Of a stretch of DNA of 47,883 nucleotides, positions 1-8,505 are shown one piece after another. A model generated the notes under the pieces. The model did not search any database and was not told where the DNA came from. It worked only from the letters and a program-made list of their open reading frames with translations. Origin of the DNA: Chloroflexota bacterium (GTDB taxonomy: Bacteria > Chloroflexota > UBA11872 > UBA12225); assembly GCA_947446285.1 (NCBI GenBank), contig CANFGH010000013.1:1-47883 (forward strand), written 5' to 3'. Both the position numbers and the translations under genes were made by a program. Each line of letters opens with the position of its first letter. Position 1 is the first letter of the stretch.

Positions 1-139
1 CCCGGCAGGTGCGTGCGGGGTGACCAGGGCGACCAGGGCATCCCACGGCACCACCGCCAGCATCTCCTCCAAGGAACACCTGCTTGGTCGTCCGCTTGGT
101 CCCGCGCTCGGATCCCGTCGTCAGGCTCAGTTGATTCAT
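1..139 (-). pseudogene. IS5-family transposase, N-terminal fragment with frameshift
   Basis: Read by hand on the minus strand; the ORF track misses it. From the ATG at 139 the frame gives MNQLSLTTGSERGTKRTTKQ VFL, and after one extra base in the CCTTGG run near 70-73 the next frame continues EEMLAVVPWDALVALVTPHA PAG to the window edge. A short charged N-terminus followed by FLEEM...VVPW..L..LV.PH is the usual opening of IS5-type DDE transposases. Deleting one T would give an uninterrupted VFLEEM junction, so the copy is probably dead unless a slippage frameshift is used. The DDE domain and the other end of the element lie outside the window, and no terminal inverted repeat could be defined. 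Family call is from pattern memory. Confidence 0.75.
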
Positions 140-932
140 GCCTTCATGATTCCCCATCACGCTCCCCCACCGCTCCCTTATGCAGGCAATCCCTAGTATC
201 CGCCCGCGCCGAAGGTATGGGTAGGACCCTCTCTGGACTATCCATTGCGTGACGCCCCAAACGTGGCCAGATCGGGAAGGTCACTCCGGCTCCTTCTGAT
301 CGCTCGCGCCCTCTCCGTTTCGTCACTCGTCATCGCGACAGGTATCGTCCAATGCCCGCTGTTCAAGGCTGAGGTGTGGGAAGCCTCACCCAGTCGCGAC
401 CTGCGAAACCCTGACGGAGGAGGCGCCGGCGTTCCGGCTTATCCTGACCCGCTCGCTTCATTGGTCGACAGGGCCTGGGCACTGGCGGTCGTTCGCCCAA
501 ACCGGCGAAGGTCCATCACCATCCACCAGGGTGCCAGACCGCGCCTGCGCCGCCCTCGATCCCGAGGCCACCGCCAGCTGCGAACCCCGTTACCAACGTG
601 CCATCTCCAAGGCTCGGGCAATGTAGTTGGGAACCGTGGTGCAAGGCGTGCATAAGCCTCAAGAAACTACCTGCATGTTCTGGTATCGACCTGTGACCAC
701 CCAATGTGGGGAGGAGTTCTTGATGTTCAAGTCGGGTGTCTTGACGATTGACCAGCCAGTGGATTCAGCCTCCGTTGGGAGAGAACACGTCTCGATGACT
801 GACGAGTGAACTCAGCGAACTCGGATGCCGGAAGGTAGCATGACGCACTGCAGTCGCGTTGATGCATTGCATTTGCGGCCTTGGCCTATCTTCGCATCGT
901 ACAACCGACCAGTTTGAGGAGATGCCCGGAAA
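140..932. other. Long stretch without a supported gene
   Basis: About 790 bases lie between the transposase fragment and the YfhO-like gene. The listed ORFs here (for example 245-655 and 439-621) are arginine- and proline-rich, carry no recognisable motif and have no convincing ribosome binding site, so they look like chance frames in GC-rich DNA. The upstream end of the insertion element must lie in the left part. Near the right end TATCTT (887-892) could be a -10 box for the next gene, but no good -35 accompanies it, and GAGGAG sits shortly before the ATG at 933. No RNA gene was recognised. Confidence 0.5.
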
Positions 933-3224
933 ATGGCGACAACTAGCGTCATCGGAGACACTCCGTTAGACAAGCCGACTAGACCGATACGAGCATCCCT
1001 GATTAATTCCATTGTCACTGTCTTTTTTATTGTATGTGCGTGGATATTCGCAGCACAATATTTTCCGTTGGATGAAAACCGAGCTGGTGGTCCCGGCGAG
1101 TTTGTATCGGGCGTCGCAATCCAGTGGTTCGTGGCAGACATTGTAGGGCGATTTGGAGAGTTTCCCCTCTGGAACCCGTACATCAGGACGGGACTACCTT
1201 ACATCGGTAATCCATATATCAGCATGTTCAATCCATTCGTTTTAGTGCCACTGGGATTGCTAGGACCGACGAACGGGGCGAAAGTCGCGGTTGTCTTGTC
1301 AATGGCGATGGCCGGATCAGGCCAATACTGGCTCGGTCGGGTCCTTGGACACGGTCGGACGGTGGCGCTTGCCAGCGGTGTACTGGCACTTTGCGCCGGG
1401 AGCATCTTGGCCCCCGTGGGCAGCGGATTCTCGTTCGCCGCTCCAATTCAGCACGCGTGGATAGCGGCTGTGCTGGCGAGCTTCATCATGGTCCTCGAGC
1501 ACAGGTCCCCTCGAAATCTTGCCATTGCCGCAATGTGCAGCGCCGTCATGTTCATGACTGGTTTTCTGTACTACTGGATTGGAATCGGGTTCATTCTCAT
1601 CATTTTTATTTTTGTGGAGATTGTAAAAAAATCGACAAATATGCTCGCAGCAATAGATTCCGTGAAGCACAATGGAATCACATTAGCTGCTTATGCTGCG
1701 CTCACGGCTCTGCTCATCGCACCACAATTCCTTCCCCTTGTGGAACTGATGCCATACATTGAAAAACCAATGGATGTGAGCGGTTCGGGAACTCTCCCGC
1801 CGTTGGTGACGTTATTCGGCTTTGTTGTGCCAGACCGTCAATTCTGGGCCAATGGATTGTTCGGTGCGAGCCCTATTGGTTGGGCAATCTATTACAGCTA
1901 TATTGGAGCTACAGTATTCATCTTTGCACCATTCGCTATCGGGGCTTACCTGCGTGGTCGGACACGGTACTTGCCTCACCTTCTGGCAAGTTTTGTTGCT
2001 ATGATTATTCTCTCTTCAATTCATAAAACTTCGTTCAAATTGCTACTTGATGTGTTCTCGTTCATGCAGCAGTTCAGGTTCTGGGGAAGTTTGGTTGCGG
2101 TCGCAACCATCGTGCTTATCCCGTTACTGATGGGTGGTGCGGACTGGTTGTGGAAGGCAATCGTTTCGAGAAGTCTCCCGGCTGACATCTCGCTCCCTGA
2201 TTGGCGATTTCAGGTGGTCACGGGGACATCAGGTGGAGACACCCAGGAAGTTGCGCGTACTCGGCAGTTTAATCTGGCGCGCGCCGGAGTCACTGCAGGT
2301 GTCGTCATCGCCTTGCTGGCAGCAGTCGCCGACCCATGGCAGGCAAACAAGGGCATTCTGAACACTCCGCCGTGGAACCGATCGGAGAGTGAAGTATTTT
2401 CGTGGGTTCGGTCTCAGGAACCCGGCGCGCTCTTGATCAATGCAAACTCGATGATCTACAGCCTTGCTTCTTCCTCACAGATGAGCAACGAACTCACCGT
2501 GATTGACTCCGTATTTCCGATGACACTTCGGGCGAACCGGGTTCCCACCAAGGATGTATTGACGCCTGCGCCCCGATATGCACTGATCTTGCCGAACGCA
2601 CCGACAAATGCCCAAATGAAGCCCATCCGCCAGTTCAGTGGTGGATGGGTCTACGGGTTGCCTCTTGGACTGCCGTTCGCATTCGTCGCCCGCGATGGGA
2701 AGGTTCCGTTCGGGCCAATTGAGGTTGGCACCGCTGCTGTCGCGAGTGGGGACGTCATTGAGGCGCGAGCGAGCTTCAAAGGCCCGAACCGCATAGTAGT
2801 GAAAGTCCCAACGTCGACGTGGACCGTCACGGATGGCCCGGGACAGGGCGTGGTCGTAATGCAAGGCTGGATGCCGGGGTGGCGCGCACGCTCTGACGCT
2901 GGACAGGACCGATTGGTTCGCCCGATTGGAGAGTTCATTGAGATCGTCGGGGCACAACCCGGTGAGACGGTCATCCTGAATTACCTTCCGACAAGCTTTG
3001 TCATCGGCACGGTGCTTGGGTTCCTGGGACTTGGGCTTTTCGCGGTTTTCGTTGCTGTCCCTGAGTCTTTGCTCGAAACTACCTTCGGCCAATTCAAGTC
3101 CAGGCTGTTCGGGGTCCAGACGGGTTCCCGCAAGTTCACGGATGAGGGACTGGATGAGGATTTGCGAGGTACTTCAATGCCTGTGCCCCTACCTCCGAGA
3201 CCGAACTCGGATCGCACCGTGTAG
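933..3224 (+). CDS. YfhO-like multi-pass membrane protein (GT-C type)
   Basis: This 763-residue protein has a hydrophobic segment near residues 25-45, a run of about ten further membrane segments to roughly residue 400, another near 450, and a last one near 690-710, with a soluble C-terminal region between. The early segment PLWNPYIRTGLPYIGNPYIS MF is the characteristic loop of YfhO and related GT-C-fold proteins, which transfer sugars from lipid carriers or assist polymer decoration outside the membrane. GAGGAG lies upstream of the ATG. AT-rich patches (for example around 1600-1650) encode membrane helices. It converges with a GT4 glycosyltransferase gene, consistent with a surface-glycan role. 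Substrate unknown; the family call is firm, the reaction is inferred. Confidence 0.75.
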   Translation: MATTSVIGDTPLDKPTRPIRASLINSIVTVFFIVCAWIFAAQYFPLDENRAGGPGEFVSGVAIQWFVADIVGRFGEFPLWNPYIRTGLPYIGNPYISMFNPFVLVPLGLLGPTNGAKVAVVLSMAMAGSGQYWLGRVLGHGRTVALASGVLALCAGSILAPVGSGFSFAAPIQHAWIAAVLASFIMVLEHRSPRNLAIAAMCSAVMFMTGFLYYWIGIGFILIIFIFVEIVKKSTNMLAAIDSVKHNGITLAAYAALTALLIAPQFLPLVELMPYIEKPMDVSGSGTLPPLVTLFGFVVPDRQFWANGLFGASPIGWAIYYSYIGATVFIFAPFAIGAYLRGRTRYLPHLLASFVAMIILSSIHKTSFKLLLDVFSFMQQFRFWGSLVAVATIVLIPLLMGGADWLWKAIVSRSLPADISLPDWRFQVVTGTSGGDTQEVARTRQFNLARAGVTAGVVIALLAAVADPWQANKGILNTPPWNRSESEVFSWVRSQEPGALLINANSMIYSLASSSQMSNELTVIDSVFPMTLRANRVPTKDVLTPAPRYALILPNAPTNAQMKPIRQFSGGWVYGLPLGLPFAFVARDGKVPFGPIEVGTAAVASGDVIEARASFKGPNRIVVKVPTSTWTVTDGPGQGVVVMQGWMPGWRARSDAGQDRLVRPIGEFIEIVGAQPGETVILNYLPTSFVIGTVLGFLGLGLFAVFVAVPESLLETTFGQFKSRLFGVQTGSRKFTDEGLDEDLRGTSMPVPLPPRPNSDRTV

Positions 3225-3306
3225 AGGTCGAATCGGCGAGTGCGGTTAGCGTAATGTAGGGTGTCGCGCTACCGCTTTCGTCGCCCCGCGACAAGCGAGG
3301 CGCCGG

Positions 3307-4542
3307 TTACTTGCTTTTCGTGCCCACTGCCCGGTAAATCTCCGCCGTCTTCTTGGCAGCAATTTCCCACGTGAACTCAGCGAGCACACGCGCTCGGCCG
3401 TTCGCGCCCCACGTGCGCAGGCGTTCCCGGTTGGAAAGTGCTTCGTTGAGGCCCCATGCGATATCGGACGGGTTGCCTCCATCAACGTGCAAACCCGTCT
3501 GGGCGTCGCCCAATGGGACTACCTGTTCGCGAAACCCGACCACACCGCGCGCACCGGCAACACATGCCTTGCCGATGGCCATTGCCTCGAGGGTCACAAT
3601 CCCGAAAGGTTCATAGGTCGACGGGAAGAGGCCCACATCGCACATCTCGAAGTGGACAATGCGTTCGTGCTCGCTGACCAGTTCTGCGCGCATGTGCACC
3701 TGTCCGTCAACACCCAGGTCTGCAATTCGCCCGCGCATCGGGCCTTCCATCTGGCCAGCCCCGAGGACGACAAAGTGCGCGTCTGGATTAGCGGCGAGGA
3801 GTGAAGGTACTGCTTCGATCATGGGAAGGACGCCCTTTTCGGGCACCAGCCTTCCGACGTATAGGATCACGGGCGCTCCAGGGGGAATGCCGTACCGTGC
3901 CCTTAGCGCGTCGGTTTCCGCGGCCGTGGCAATCCCGGGTCGGTAGCGTTTCGGGTCGACACCATTCCACACCGTGTGAATCTTCCCCGCATCCCATCCG
4001 TGCACGATCAGGTCCTCGCGCATCGCGTGTGACACCGTGACGATTGCGTCGGCGTGTTGGGCCATCGAGGCCTCGAAGTCGCGCACTGACGACGACCCTC
4101 CGCCATCTGGTTGCCGACCCCATTCGGCGCTGTGGATGTGGAAGACGACCGGCACCCTGCGGTCTTTTGCCAGGCTGAGGCCGGCTATTGCCGAAAGCCA
4201 GTCCTGGACAGCGATCACGTCAAGGCCCTCGGTTAATAGTGTCTCGCCGGTCGCCTGCAGGTTGAATGTGATGAGGTCCGACAGGTAACCGCCCCAGTTC
4301 CGGAGGTCATCGTTGAGCAGGTGGGGGAAGACCCCAGTGATATCGAACAGCGGCAATCGTCGGACGTGCATGCGCGGGTGAGGCACTGGCACCACGGTCT
4401 TTGGCCAGCCGACCTGTTCTGGTGACCAGACGTGCACGTCGTGACCGAGGTCGGCCAGTGCCGTCGTGATGCACTGGCTATACGTGCCGAGGCCCCCGAC
4501 GATGGTGGGGGGGAACTCCCAGGTGTGATGGGCGATGCGCAT
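3307..4542 (-). CDS. GT4 family glycosyltransferase, glycogen-synthase-like
   Basis: This 411-residue cytoplasmic retaining glycosyltransferase has a GT-B fold. The N-terminus MRIAHHTWEFPPTIVGGLGT Y carries the glycine-rich acceptor loop typical of GT4/GT5 enzymes. YVGRLVPEKG opens the nucleotide-sugar domain, and YEPFGIVTLE is the E-x7-E sugar-nucleotide motif. The ORF track starts five codons earlier (4557), but the strong Shine-Dalgarno AAGGAGG overlaps that stretch and sits five bases before the ATG at 4542, which I take as the start. The next gene upstream on the same strand, another GT4 protein, ends about 110 bases away, so they are probably co-transcribed. Donor and acceptor sugars cannot be read from the sequence. 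Confidence 0.85.
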   Translation of the reverse strand: MRIAHHTWEFPPTIVGGLGTYSQCITTALADLGHDVHVWSPEQVGWPKTVVPVPHPRMHVRRLPLFDITGVFPHLLNDDLRNWGGYLSDLITFNLQATGETLLTEGLDVIAVQDWLSAIAGLSLAKDRRVPVVFHIHSAEWGRQPDGGGSSSVRDFEASMAQHADAIVTVSHAMREDLIVHGWDAGKIHTVWNGVDPKRYRPGIATAAETDALRARYGIPPGAPVILYVGRLVPEKGVLPMIEAVPSLLAANPDAHFVVLGAGQMEGPMRGRIADLGVDGQVHMRAELVSEHERIVHFEMCDVGLFPSTYEPFGIVTLEAMAIGKACVAGARGVVGFREQVVPLGDAQTGLHVDGGNPSDIAWGLNEALSNRERLRTWGANGRARVLAEFTWEIAAKKTAEIYRAVGTKSK

Positions 4543-4547
4543 CGGCG

Positions 4548-4554
4548 CCTCCTT
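4548..4554 (-). promoter_or_regulatory. Shine-Dalgarno AAGGAGG that decides the GT4 start
   Basis: On the minus strand AAGGAGG is followed by CGCCG and then ATG at 4542. The spacing is ideal and the site lies inside the longer ORF of the track, which argues against the upstream ATG at 4557. Confidence 0.8.
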
Positions 4555-4649
4555 CATGACCTGTTATGCCGCGGTCGTGGATCAGCGAGCACCATGGATG
4601 ACCGCCTGAACCGGCTTGCCACGAAATGAACCAGTCGTGCGGCGGGTCC

Positions 4650-6581
4650 TCATCTGGGCTTCGATGCCAGGTAGTCGAGCTTGCCGAGGAGGTTTGCGAT
4701 GACCCGGTTCCACGTGAACAACGCTGCAGTACGTCGGGCCTCTTCGCGGATCGGACCGAGCCATTCCGGATGTGCCATCAGATGCCGGACTGCACCGGCC
4801 AGTTCCTCGGCGTCATCGGTCTCGATGGCCAGGCAGTTCTGGAAACTGATTGCGTAGTCCTCGCCGGTTGCCCCGACAACGGCAATTCCGCCGGCACCCA
4901 TCACTTCAAGTCCGACGATGCCGAAGGGTTCGTGCCCGCTGTTTGCCAAGACAGCGTCGGCCGCGCCGTAACAGGCCCGCTTGAAGTCATCACTCAGGAA
5001 GAACCGCAAGTTCAGGACATCTGCATCGCGCGACGCTTCGGCTAGGGCGTGGACCGCAGCCCAGTCGTCGCCCCGGGGCGCCGTGACGTCCTTGACCACC
5101 AGGCCGCGTCGATAGGCGTGTGCAAGAACCTGCCCACCGTGTGGTTCGATGCCGCCTCGCACGACCAATCTGACCCGATGTCCACTGCGCTTCAACCGGA
5201 CGGCAGCTTCCACGGCCTGCATCCATCGCTTGTCAGGGTCGAACCGTCCGATCTTGAAGAGGAACGGTGCCCCCCCGACCCCTTTGCGAATTGCGTCGGT
5301 CATGTGGTGGTCAGGCGGGGCGAGGAACCGGTCCGGAATACCGTTCGGGATCACGAGCGGGTTAAGGCCAAGGGGCCACATCAGGTGCTTCATGTAGCGA
5401 CTGACTGTGGTGATCGTCGAGACGAAACTGAGGCGGGTCCAATTTATCTGCTTGAACGCGAACGTGTTATTTGCATTCCATAGCAAGAGTGCATGATTGC
5501 GCAGACCAACAGAATAGAGGAGATCACTGGTTCTCCAGGTCGCCTCGGCGGTGTGCCATTCCTCGGCGAGAACCGCGACGGTCCTGCCCTGCGCAGCTGC
5601 CGGCCCGACGATGTGATCGGCAACAAACCTCGGCACGCTGTCATTGAAATCGCGGACCTTGAGGTACTCACCGTCGTACACCCCGTTCGGGTGGCTACGG
5701 CTGATCCATTGGCACCACCGGTACAGGTGGAGGTTTCCGTGGAATTGCACCTCGTGTCCCGGCAAGTTCGGATCACCCACGAAAATGAGATGCGTGCGGA
5801 ATCCGCTTTCGGCGAGCGCTTGGGCGAGTTCGGTCACGCGAACACCTAGGCCACCGGCCATCGAATAGGGTTGATCCGGCCCCTCGAAGCTGAGGAGGAC
5901 AACTTCCAGGTTGCCGGGATTGAACCCAGAACCCATTTGGGCGCTAACGGACGAATGATCGGTACTCGACATTTCATGGTCTCGGTTGGGGTGGCTTTCA
6001 TGGTTGACGCCGCCATCCGCTGCGTGGTCGCCATCGTTACCAGCAGATGCAAATGCTTCGTGGTCGTCTGGCGCCCAATTTAAAACTGGCGTGGTGGTTG
6101 TGCGGTCGGCATCCAGGCGATGGGCATCCGGCGGTTCAGCACTTGGGGTTTCCGGAATCGGTTCTTTCGCCTCTGGCCGACGCCCTGCACCCGAACGCAT
6201 TCGGGACTTTGAGACACGACTGGGCACCGATTGAGCAGAACTACCTACAGAAGTCAGAGCGGCCACCGCTGGCTGACTTGGCGCCGTGAGGTCCGGATCA
6301 GTCGAAATCGTCGAAGCCGGTTCGACATTCCCTCCTACCCCCAGAGCAAGCCTCGCGACCTTCCGCTTTGCTGCCGGTCCAGTGGTCTGGGAATCAGGCG
6401 TCGGAGCGGAGACGCGACGCCGGCGGAGTGCATCTGACTGAATTGGTGCGATCTGTTCGGATGGGTCGGAACTTGTCAGGGTCGTGCTTCCTGTTTTGTG
6501 TCGGGGATCATCCCACGTCGAGACCTTGCACCCTGGATCCCATGGAGCGTTCCTCATGTGAACCCGCAAGGCCCGTCTCAT
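4650..6581 (-). CDS. GT4 family glycosyltransferase with long disordered N-terminus
   Basis: The catalytic part starts near residue 222 (LEVVLLSFEGPDQPYSMAGG LGVRV), similar to the opening of starch/glycogen synthase-like GT4 enzymes. FKIGRFDPDKRW begins the C-terminal domain and HEPFGIVGLE is the E-x7-E nucleotide-sugar motif. The first ~215 residues are rich in Pro, Ser, Thr, Ala, Asp and Arg with no domain visible, so the protein is longer than usual for GT4 (643 residues). The start at 6581 has GAGGGG three bases upstream; a shorter form could begin at ATG 5972 (MSSTDH..., residue 204), but no good ribosome binding site precedes it. It sits just upstream of the other GT4 gene and divergent from murJ. 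Confidence 0.75.
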   Translation of the reverse strand: MRRALRVHMRNAPWDPGCKVSTWDDPRHKTGSTTLTSSDPSEQIAPIQSDALRRRRVSAPTPDSQTTGPAAKRKVARLALGVGGNVEPASTISTDPDLTAPSQPAVAALTSVGSSAQSVPSRVSKSRMRSGAGRRPEAKEPIPETPSAEPPDAHRLDADRTTTTPVLNWAPDDHEAFASAGNDGDHAADGGVNHESHPNRDHEMSSTDHSSVSAQMGSGFNPGNLEVVLLSFEGPDQPYSMAGGLGVRVTELAQALAESGFRTHLIFVGDPNLPGHEVQFHGNLHLYRWCQWISRSHPNGVYDGEYLKVRDFNDSVPRFVADHIVGPAAAQGRTVAVLAEEWHTAEATWRTSDLLYSVGLRNHALLLWNANNTFAFKQINWTRLSFVSTITTVSRYMKHLMWPLGLNPLVIPNGIPDRFLAPPDHHMTDAIRKGVGGAPFLFKIGRFDPDKRWMQAVEAAVRLKRSGHRVRLVVRGGIEPHGGQVLAHAYRRGLVVKDVTAPRGDDWAAVHALAEASRDADVLNLRFFLSDDFKRACYGAADAVLANSGHEPFGIVGLEVMGAGGIAVVGATGEDYAISFQNCLAIETDDAEELAGAVRHLMAHPEWLGPIREEARRTAALFTWNRVIANLLGKLDYLASKPR

Positions 6582-6617
6582 GGACCCCTCACGCGATGGT
6601 GGGGGGATTTCGAAAGG

Positions 6618-6636
6618 ACTTCTGGTTGCTAGAAGT
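6618..6636. repeat. Short inverted repeat upstream of the GT4 gene
   Basis: ACTTCT and AGAAGT form a six-base perfect dyad around the seven-base loop GGTTGCT, 37 bases before the GT4 start at 6581 and within the divergent region shared with murJ. It could be an operator or a chance hairpin. Confidence 0.3.
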
Positions 6637-6807
6637 TCATCATCAAATCGGGTCAGAGTGGGCAGGGACGTTCAACATGAACTTTGTCCAGTGTAACCAG
6701 TACACACCGATTTTCAGGACTGCGCGATGACACCGCGTGAGCATTCGGGATTGGATGACTTGACCGCGCGATGCAGGGGATTTGAGGCGTCAGTCGTTAC
6801 AGGGTAG

Positions 6808-8424
6808 ATGTCAACGCGCCCATCGACGGATGTTCCACGCAGGGAGGGCGTGCAAATCGTGCGTGCGGGCACGTTGCTTTTCATCGGTTTGCTGGCGAGT
6901 AGAGTGCTCGCTGTAGGGCGTGACGTGGTCATCTCCGCCCAGTTTGGAACCTCCGGTGACCTCGATCTTTATATCGCCGCCTTTCGCATCCCGGATCTGA
7001 TCTTCACGCTGATCTCTGGTGGGGCGCTTGGTTCGGCGCTTGTGCCGGTGTTCGCGCGCGCGTGGAATGCCGGGCCGGGTGGGGATCGTCCTGATCCCGC
7101 CTACCTTGATCGCCTGGCTCGAACCGTCCTGACTGCGGTGACCCTGATTGCGTCGGTCGGTGCGGTGACGGCGATGGTGGTTGCTTCCAGCCTTGTCGAA
7201 ATCATCGGGGCTGGCTTCGGGCCGGATGCACGCTTGCGGCTTGTGGACCTGGTTCGCCTCATGCTAGTCCAACCGGTCTTTCTTGGCGCCGGGGAGGTCC
7301 TGACCCGGTACCTCAATGTCCGGGGTCACTTTGCGGTAACGGCGTTCGCGCCGGCGGTCTACACCTTGGCAATCGTTGTCGGCGCGGCTGTTTTTGGTCC
7401 AGCGCTTGGCACGACCGGCCTCGCAATCGGTGTCGTGACGGGTGCGTTCGGGTTCCTGGCGGTGCAACTGGTCGCATCACTGCGACTTGGCATCGGCCGG
7501 TCACCGGCAGGTGCCAACGGCCGGTCAGTGCGGGCTGACCTCCGGGAAATCTTCACCCTGATGGTGCCCCGCCTGGTCGGCCAAGGGGCGGTTCAACTCA
7601 GTTTTGTGGCCACGACACGGCTCGCGACCTACTTGCCGTCGGGTCGGGTTGCGTCCCTGAATTACGCCTGGGCACTCATGATGCTGCCCCTTGGGGCGTT
7701 CGCGATGACACTTGCGAACGCTGCGTTTCCGACGTTTGCTGCACAGGCCGCGCGGGGAGACCGCGACGCCCTTGCGACAACCGGTCGGCAGTCGATGGCA
7801 ACCATCCTCTGCGTGATGGTTCCGGCGACGGCGGTCGTGGTCGTCTTTGGCTCCCTCGGCATCGAGGTGCTGTTTGCTCGTCGCGCGTTCACGGCTGAGT
7901 CAGTTGCACTTACGGCGTCCGCACTGGCAGCGTACGGCATCGGGTTGCCAGCGCACGGGATCCTTGAGGTGCAGATGCGCCTTTCGTTCGCCTTGAGTGA
8001 CACGCGAACCCCCGTGGTGATTGGCGTGGTTGCGATGGTTGCAAATGTCTTGCTGGCGTTTGTCCTTGTCGAACCGCTGGGCCATGTCGGTATTGCCCTC
8101 TCGCTCAGCGTTGCTGCCACACTGGAAGCGGTCCTTCTCGGCGTGGTTCTCCATCGCAAACTCCCGGGCCTTCACACGAGCGCACTTGGCGACACGACTG
8201 TCCGGGTTCTCGTTGCCACAATCGCCGCGACCGCCGTCGCCCTGGGGATTCAGGAGCAGTTCCTCTCAGACGGGCTGCCGGTCGTCCTTCGTGCGGTCAC
8301 GGTTATCGGACTATTCGGAGTCACGTATTTGGCTGCGGCGGCGATTCTCAGGGTAAGGGAACTTGGGGTCATCTACGAGACGCAGGTTCGGCCACGCCTC
8401 GCGCGGGCGCGGGCATCGGGCTGA
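6808..8424 (+). CDS. murJ: Lipid II flippase MurJ (MviN family)
   Basis: This 538-residue integral membrane protein has about 14 predicted helices, the length and shape of MurJ. The segment ASRVLAVGRDVVISAQFGTS GD...FRIPDL...GGALGSALVPVF matches the conserved first helices of the MviN/MurJ family (SR...R...A..FG.....D.F..AF.IP...). It should flip lipid-linked peptidoglycan precursor across the membrane; related family members flip other polyprenyl-linked glycans, and the neighbouring glycosyltransferases leave that open. The ATG at 6808 has a weak ribosome binding site; AGGGAGGG at about 6839-6846 followed by GTG codons offers a slightly shorter alternative start. lepA follows 81 bases downstream but seems to have its own promoter. 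Confidence 0.88.
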   Translation: MSTRPSTDVPRREGVQIVRAGTLLFIGLLASRVLAVGRDVVISAQFGTSGDLDLYIAAFRIPDLIFTLISGGALGSALVPVFARAWNAGPGGDRPDPAYLDRLARTVLTAVTLIASVGAVTAMVVASSLVEIIGAGFGPDARLRLVDLVRLMLVQPVFLGAGEVLTRYLNVRGHFAVTAFAPAVYTLAIVVGAAVFGPALGTTGLAIGVVTGAFGFLAVQLVASLRLGIGRSPAGANGRSVRADLREIFTLMVPRLVGQGAVQLSFVATTRLATYLPSGRVASLNYAWALMMLPLGAFAMTLANAAFPTFAAQAARGDRDALATTGRQSMATILCVMVPATAVVVVFGSLGIEVLFARRAFTAESVALTASALAAYGIGLPAHGILEVQMRLSFALSDTRTPVVIGVVAMVANVLLAFVLVEPLGHVGIALSLSVAATLEAVLLGVVLHRKLPGLHTSALGDTTVRVLVATIAATAVALGIQEQFLSDGLPVVLRAVTVIGLFGVTYLAAAAILRVRELGVIYETQVRPRLARARASG

Positions 8425-8470
8425 TCAAGGATCGGACCGGGCTGTTCCAGATTGTTTCAGGACGGTCCCG

Positions 8471-8486
8471 CCGGACACCGGTCCGG
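8471..8486. terminator. Inverted repeat between murJ and lepA
   Basis: CCGGAC ACCG GTCCGG is a perfect six-base dyad with a four-base loop, 46 bases after the murJ stop. A second small palindrome (GGACGGTCC) precedes it. There is no T-run, so it is not a classical intrinsic terminator; it also covers the place where the -35 box of the lepA promoter should be, so it could instead be an operator. Confidence 0.35.
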
Positions 8487-8493
8487 GGCGGTT

Positions 8494-8499
8494 TATACT
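8494..8499 (+). promoter_or_regulatory. -10 box TATACT directly before the lepA GTG
   Basis: TATACT is followed by six bases (GCATCA) and then the GTG start of lepA at 8506. That places +1 on the start codon itself, the signature of a leaderless transcript. No -35 consensus is seen 16-18 bases upstream. Confidence 0.6.
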
Positions 8500-8505
8500 G
8501 CATCA

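Noticed and set aside
245-655. 136-residue ORF in the left gene-free stretch
   Set aside because: Arg/Pro-rich, no recognisable motif, no ribosome binding site; other frames are also open, as expected in GC-rich DNA.
2475-3092. 205-residue minus-strand ORF
   Set aside because: Antisense shadow of the YfhO-like gene.
3263-3292. GTCGCG...CGCGAC dyad between convergent YfhO-like and GT4 genes
   Set aside because: Only six pairs with an 18-base loop and no T-run; too weak to call a terminator.
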